DNA from: Fragilariopsis cylindrus CCMP1102
Lineage: Eukaryota > Bacillariophyta > Bacillariophyceae > Bacillariales > Bacillariaceae
DNA length: 59,928 nt
Reading direction: 5' to 3'
Assembly: GCA_900095095.1 (NCBI GenBank)
Contig: FMBT01000536.1
Span: forward strand, 1-59,928
Shown: positions 55,154-59,928 of the stretch, piece after piece
How the letters are laid out: the number at the start of each line of letters is the position of its first letter
Position numbering within the stretch: the first letter of the stretch is position 1
Position numbers and translations under genes: made by a program
Notes under the pieces: generated by a model
Database searches by the model: none
Told to the model about the DNA's origin: nothing
The model's input: only the letters and a program-made list of their open reading frames with translations

Positions 55154-56584
55154 ATGGCGACGAAAAAATCGAATAATCCACTCACGGCCATGGCTGCCGG
55201 ATGTATCGCTGGTGGCGTGGAAGCGACATCTGTGTGGCCGATGGAATATATAAAGACACAATTACAACTCAAGTCCAAGGGTTCGAAGTTACCCTACACA
55301 GGAATGATATCGGGTCTGAAATACACGATCGAAACTACTGGATTTCTAAGTTGTACCGTGGATTAGCTCCTACCCTAATTGGAAGTATTCCAAAAGCTGG
55401 AATTCGATTTGGTTTGAATTCAGTCATTAAAGAAAAATTACGTGACAAAGATGGGAAACTTGGAGCGGGTAAGAACTTTGTAGCTGGTCTAGGGGCTGGT
55501 GTCTCTGAGGCATTACTGATCGTTGCTCCCGTTGAGACCGTCAAGACTAAGGTCATTGAAATGAATATGCCATTCCTAGAAGGATTAAAGCATATTATTA
55601 AAACAGAAGGTTTTGGTGGAGTGTATCAAGGAGTAAGTTTTGAATCTATTGATATATGATATAAAACGATGTTCTTTCTCGTCTTATCTTCGTTTATGTT
55701 ATAATGGTGGTAATATTTCCTTCTTCCGTTCATTTGGATCTCACGTCACCAGTTTTCTTTTCTCTAATAATAAACACATCTTTAATCGTCGATGATGTTT
55801 GTTGTTGTGTCCTTCTTTGGTATTGATCGAAACTAATAATAAATAGGCATTCGCTACAGCCTTAAAACAAGGTTCCAATCAAGGTTTACGTTTTATGTGG
55901 TTCAATGAATACAAGAATCGAGTTACGAATGAAGGGGAGATACCTCTAACTCCTATCATGGGATTGTTCGGTGGAATGAGGTACGTAATCGCGGTCGTTC
56001 TCATCTCATCTCGTCACGTCACGATCTCGTTGTATCTCACACAATCGTCTCTCACACTACTGTCGTCCGTTGTATGTAATGTCGCTATTACAATATTCTC
56101 AATTGCATTAAAAAAATAATACAGCGCGGGTTGTTTTTCAACACTAGGTAACAACCCCTTCGATGTTGTCAAGGTACGCGTTCCTTTGTTACTTCTTCCT
56201 TGTACTATAATGTTTTAAGATGTTGAATCGAATACGTTGTTGTTGTCTTTGATGATGCTGATAATTTCTGAATGATGGTACACTACACTACTTGTATGAC
56301 TAATCAACTTATGATACGAGTATTGATGCTTTTGCTAATCTAGTCTTCTTCGTTCCCCTTTCTTTTGTTTTGTGTAGACTCGTATGCAGGGTACTAATGC
56401 ATCGCAATACAAAGGTACATTGGATTGCTTTCAACAAATCATTTCGAAAGAAGGTTTTGGAGCCTTCTATGCGGGTGTAGTTCCTCGTCTTGGTAGAGTT
56501 GTACCAGGTCAAGGTATCATATTTATGTCATTCGAATCTATCCAATCTTGGTTGGAAGGTAGATTTGATATATTCAAGTCTTAA
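55154..56584 (+). CDS. mitochondrial tricarboxylate (citrate) carrier-like protein, four exons
   Basis: Exons: 55154-55632, 55847-55980, 56125-56173 and 56378-56584, all with GT-AG borders and matching phases, about 289 residues. Three mitochondrial-carrier repeats are visible: repeat 1 has PMEYIKTQLQ, repeat 2 PVETVKTKVIEM, repeat 3 NPFDVVKTRMQG, each the Px[D/E]xx[K/R] signature. Sequence style (GLAPTLIGSIPKAGIRFG, VVPGQGIIFMSFE) matches the citrate/tricarboxylate transporters (yeast CTP1, human SLC25A1), which exchange citrate for malate across the inner mitochondrial membrane. One T seems lost near 55351 (frame change between GFLS and LYRGLAP). Divergent from the SDR gene. Confidence 0.88.
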
Positions 56585-57290
56585 GTTATAGAAGTGGCTT
56601 AGTAGTAGTAAGAAAAGTTCGATCCGGTTCGATTCGATTGGATAGGTTTCTCCTTCTTTGTTCTCTGTTACGAGAAATGACCTTGAGGCACAAAAATCAG
56701 GTCCACTTTTGTCTATTTGATTGAAACGATACAAAAATACAATACAACAATCGCTGGAATCTTGAATTGCATTAAGATAGATGAAAGAGCGCAATGCGAA
56801 TTGCTGCTGAATATTAATTCTAATTTAGTGTTATTTATGTGTGGAAGCTTGTGATTTATTTTTTGGTTATATTATTTTCACGAATGAAAACGATATCATT
56901 CATAGTACAATGTAGTGTGATGTATCTGTTTTTGGCGTACTAACTTTGTATTTGTGCGTATGTATGTATAGATATTTGATTTATATAATGTATATATGTG
57001 TGTGTTTTATTTTCTAGTATTGTAGATAAAGGTAGTCTAACGTATGTTATGACGCTTGACTCATGTGCTTTCTTATTTCTCTCTATGTGTATGTCGATGT
57101 GATGATAGTATATTCTTGTCTTGTCTTGTTGCTCTATGTTGTATTTTCTTGTATTGTATTGTTGTTAGTATTGTATGATGTATTGTGATGATTATAGTCT
57201 TGAATGAATGAATGGAGTGATCCCTGTTATATCTGTATTCTTGTATTCTCTTGTGTATTATTTATTTTCCTTGTGGTGGTTGTTAGCTAA
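56585..57290. other. intergenic region, T/GT-rich
   Basis: About 700 bases between convergent genes. It is rich in TATGTGTATGT-type words at 56960-57160 with TATTGTATTG motifs. No coding region was found. Confidence 0.5.
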
Positions 57291-58774
57291 TTAAAAGCCA
57301 TTGTTAACGGTATTGATGTTACAACTGCTTTGTGTTTCTTGCGTTGGCGTTTGTTGTTGTTTCGCAAATAATAGTATACGACGTTTTTCAGCCCTGCGAC
57401 GTAATTCACCATCTCTACCTAATTTGGGTGCCCATTCACCATTCACATGTAGGAAGTAACGAAAGAATTCAGGATTCCATCGACGGAATTGACGTACAAT
57501 GGATGCTTTCTTGATGGAGTTCTTACGTTGTTGTGGTAAAGTTTGATTAGAAACTTCTGATCCATATTCTTGCATAATCCGGATCATATCACTGTGGTTG
57601 GTGGAGATTTACAGAGAGAGAGAGAGTGGACCGAAGGGAGAAAAACAAGAAAGGAAACATGTGAGAAGAAGCGAAAGACAGCAAGAGAGATGTAGGAATA
57701 TTATGATTGTACTGTAACTTACTCGACTGGGATGTGCGATATCTTTCCGGTTGGAAGTTGACGTAGTTCATGGATTTGATTCTCTAAATAATTGACTCTA
57801 TGTTGCAGAGATGATACAACCATATCCTTTTCACCTAACTGTTCTTGCATATTTTGTATTTGACGTGCCATGTCTTCATATGTAGGTGAATGTGAACGGG
57901 AAGGTGCTAAAGACAACTGCGATGATGGTCTTCGATGCTGACGCAGCTGTTGTTGTTGATGATGTTGCTGCTGTATACTCAAACGTAAATGAGATGGTGG
58001 CGGTGGTTGCTGCTGCTGCTGTTGCAACTGTAAGTTGGTGTCATAGTCGCTACTGTTGTTCGTAACAGCTGATGTTGACATCATTGCAGCTGTTGCTGCA
58101 GCTGTAGCTGCATGGTGGTGGGAACTACTAATAGGAATCGAATTGTTGCTATTACTGTTACCACCATAAACAGGTGATGCTTCCGATAAACTTCGAACGA
58201 TGTAGGAAGAAGGTGCATAATCATGTTGCTGCTGCTGCTGCTGCTGATGATGATTGAGGTGATGATTATGATGCGTCGTCTGTCGGGGAAGAAAAGGAAA
58301 TGGTAGAGGCGACGATTGTGCTGCTGCAGCAACAGCATCAATTTGTCTGTACTCTACGGTCGTTGTTGTAACCGGACTGCGAGTGTCATCTCTTACTACA
58401 AGTGGATTAATCCTGATATTGTTCCTACTAATAGTACGACCTAGATTATTGTGAATGCTGTTGTTTTCCCCCAATGTATTAGTTTTTGTTGCTATATTGA
58501 CGTTAGTCGCCGTTGTCCCATCGTCTGTTTCGGTTTCGTTATCCTCAATAGAGACGGGACTTGGTAGATTACCATCTACAACACGGTTACTGTTGTCTAA
58601 TACTAAAACTTTCTCGCCACAGTGATTGCCGTTGCTTCTACTACTAGAATACCCATTACTATTACTACTATTATCCCCATCAATTCCCTGCTTCAAAGCA
58701 GCAGTTGCTGACAATAATTCGAGCTTCTCCATAGTACTGTTACTAGTTTCAATGCCAGCATGTTCGACCATCAT
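57291..58774 (-). CDS. Gln/His-rich coiled-coil protein of unknown function, two exons
   Basis: Exon 1 is 58774-57723 and exon 2 is 57591-57291, joined by a GTAAGT...CCACAG intron in phase 2, about 450 residues. The first 300 residues are Asn/Ser/Gln/His-rich with Gln runs. Residues about 305-350 form a coiled coil (MARQIQNMQEQLGEKDMVVSSLQHRVNYLENQ). Exon 2 encodes a conserved-looking basic domain (KKASIVRQFRRWNPEFFRYF, LHVNGEWAPKLGRDGELRRRAEKRR). This resembles nuclear or transcription-factor-like proteins, but no named domain is recognised. The intron joins PVE/DMIRIM cleanly. Divergent from the ADAT2 gene. Confidence 0.7.
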
Positions 58775-59434
58775 TTCTTTGCTTTTATGATTTATATCGA
58801 TTCTATAATATTTGATTTAGCCTTGTGCCCTTCGTGTTGTACAATTGTAATGATATTGAATTACGTCAGTTTTTTTTAATTCCTACAGATATAAGTACGT
58901 TGATAGTCCCTCCGTTGATTTTTTTTATTCCTCAAAGGGTCATGGATGATGAACAAAAGTCGAACCACATTAGGATGATGATAATGTAAGATGCTGTTGT
59001 TTTATTGAACTTGATTGGTTTATTTTTTACAAAAGACGACATCATAGATGAAGTGCGAGATATTTAGCCGCCCGGTAGCCGCCGGTTATATACTCCGAGT
59101 CTTCAAACACAATCTGTTAAATCATTTTGTTTTTTTCAACGAATAGAAGCAATTATTCCCACAAAGATATATGAGGCTACGCGGCTACAATGTACAGCAA
59201 ATGTTGACCAGTCCGTCCTTCGTCTGTTTTTCTTGTATGTCGCCTGCCCCCCTGGCCGTATAGCATGTTTTTATTTTAGAAAAAAAATCATGATTTTTTT
59301 AAAATTTTAAAATTCAATACCAACTTTTGCTTTGTATATTATATATTGTTAGTCGACCAATACCGGTAATAGACAAGACTTTGGATAAGCTTAAGGAAAT
59401 TTGTGATTGAGGTTGAGATAGTAGTAGAAGAGAA
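58775..59434. other. divergent promoter region
   Basis: About 660 bases between the coiled-coil gene and ADAT2. A short GC-rich word (agccgcccggtagccgccgg) lies at ~59069-59088. No gene is seen. Confidence 0.5.
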
Positions 59435-59928
59435 ATGGATGATGATGGAGTTGATAATACCTCTACAAATGCCGCCAACATTGATGGTGATGGCGACGAC
59501 AACAATGACGACGACGACGACGACGACGATCACGATGAATATTTTATGAGGAAATCGCTAGAGGTCGCAGAAAGGGCATTAAAAGTTGGTGAAGTTCCTG
59601 TGGGATGTGTACTTGTCCTCGACACCGACCATCCAATTGTTGTCAAAACGAAAGAAAAGGTGAATCATCAAAGCAAGAACCAAACAAACAACGGTAACGC
59701 TGATCAACGCCGCCAACGCCAACGTCGTGGAGTTATAATTTCTCATGGTGCTAATCAAGTAAACGCAACAAGAGATGCGACTCGACATTCTGAAATTGTT
59801 GCAATCGATCGTTTACTAACAAATAGTTTATCTTCTGATCAACTTCGATTATCTCCAAACGAATATTACAACAACACAATGAAGAGGGGGGATAATACTA
59901 ATAATACTAATACTGATACTGATAAATA
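59435..59928 (+). CDS. ADAT2: tRNA-specific adenosine deaminase subunit ADAT2/TadA-like, partial
   Basis: The frame starts at ATG 59435 and is open to the window end (164 codons). An acidic N-terminus with an Asp run (residues 25-32) precedes the deaminase domain: YFMRKSLEVAERALKVGEVPVGCVLV from residue 36, then a basic insert of about 40 residues, then IISHGANQVNATRDATRHSEIVAID, where His118 and Glu120 form the HxE zinc-binding and proton-shuttle motif (HSE rather than HAE). The PCxxC zinc motif lies outside the window. ADAT2, with ADAT3, converts wobble A34 to inosine in tRNAs. A poly-Asn/Thr run at the window end suggests a further low-complexity insert. Confidence 0.85.
   Translation, partial: MDDDGVDNTSTNAANIDGDGDDNNDDDDDDDDHDEYFMRKSLEVAERALKVGEVPVGCVLVLDTDHPIVVKTKEKVNHQSKNQTNNGNADQRRQRQRRGVIISHGANQVNATRDATRHSEIVAIDRLLTNSLSSDQLRLSPNEYYNNTMKRGDNTNNTNTDTDK

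Noticed and set aside
1..59928. CRISPR arrays, bacterial operons or phage genes
   Set aside because: Introns, organelle-targeted proteins and eukaryotic retroelements show nuclear eukaryotic DNA; no spacer-repeat array is seen.

Overview
The window looks like nuclear DNA of a eukaryotic microalga, most probably a diatom or close stramenopile. The DNA is AT-rich with short GT-AG introns. Genes are compact, with both strands used and head-to-head or tail-to-tail pairs. Asn-, Asp-, Ser- and Gln-rich low-complexity proteins are common. There are DUF285 repeats, a VTC polyphosphate-polymerase-like gene, and Ty1/copia, Ty3/gypsy, DIRS-like and PIF/Harbinger-like transposable elements. The species is not identified from sequence alone.

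Layout. 1-1509: AT-rich, gene-poor. 1510-6438 (minus): decayed Ty3/gypsy element truncated inside integrase and bracketed by an identical 17-bp direct repeat. 6601-10521: divergent pair made of an acidic/basic nuclear-type protein and an intact DDE (PIF/Harbinger-like) transposase, with a cluster of 19-bp near-palindromes between them. 10852-16608: small hypothetical genes, including a two-exon 81-residue Cys-rich protein, a Lys/Asp-rich protein and an LRR protein with a disordered acidic tail. 17117-19498: secreted DUF285 repeat protein. 20203-21076: unknown membrane-anchored protein. 21647-25973: PPR-SMR organellar RNA-binding protein, divergent from mitochondrial ribosomal protein uL3m (26626-28024), followed by the tRNA-acetylation partner THUMPD1/TAN1 (28308-29543). 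29830-37399: nearly complete, recently inserted Ty1/copia element with 99% identical LTRs and a half-tRNA primer site. 37853-39756: six-exon phospholipid-scramblase-like gene. 40500-42416: 5'-truncated DIRS-like element (RNase H plus tyrosine recombinase), followed by repeat-rich DNA to 43250. 43526-46717: VTC-like polyphosphate polymerase with membrane domain and a lumenal propeller-like tail. 47064-48976: ribosome biogenesis factor NOC4. 48977-51621: gene-poor decayed DNA. 51622-54716: large SDR oxidoreductase, divergent from a mitochondrial tricarboxylate-type carrier (55154-56584). 57291-58774: Gln/His-rich coiled-coil protein. 59435-end: start of tRNA adenosine deaminase ADAT2.

The host genes are mostly housekeeping: mitochondrial translation and transport, tRNA modification, ribosome assembly, membranes and phosphate storage. 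They are interspersed with four unrelated transposon types. I see no operon-like system.

A global caution: many conserved genes here (uL3m, THUMPD1, scramblase, VTC, NOC4, carrier, PPR-SMR) are interrupted by one-base losses, mostly in short homopolymers. I read these mainly as consensus errors in the assembly, not true pseudogenes. One base substitution stands apart: an in-frame TAG in the VTC gene at a position that is normally glutamine.
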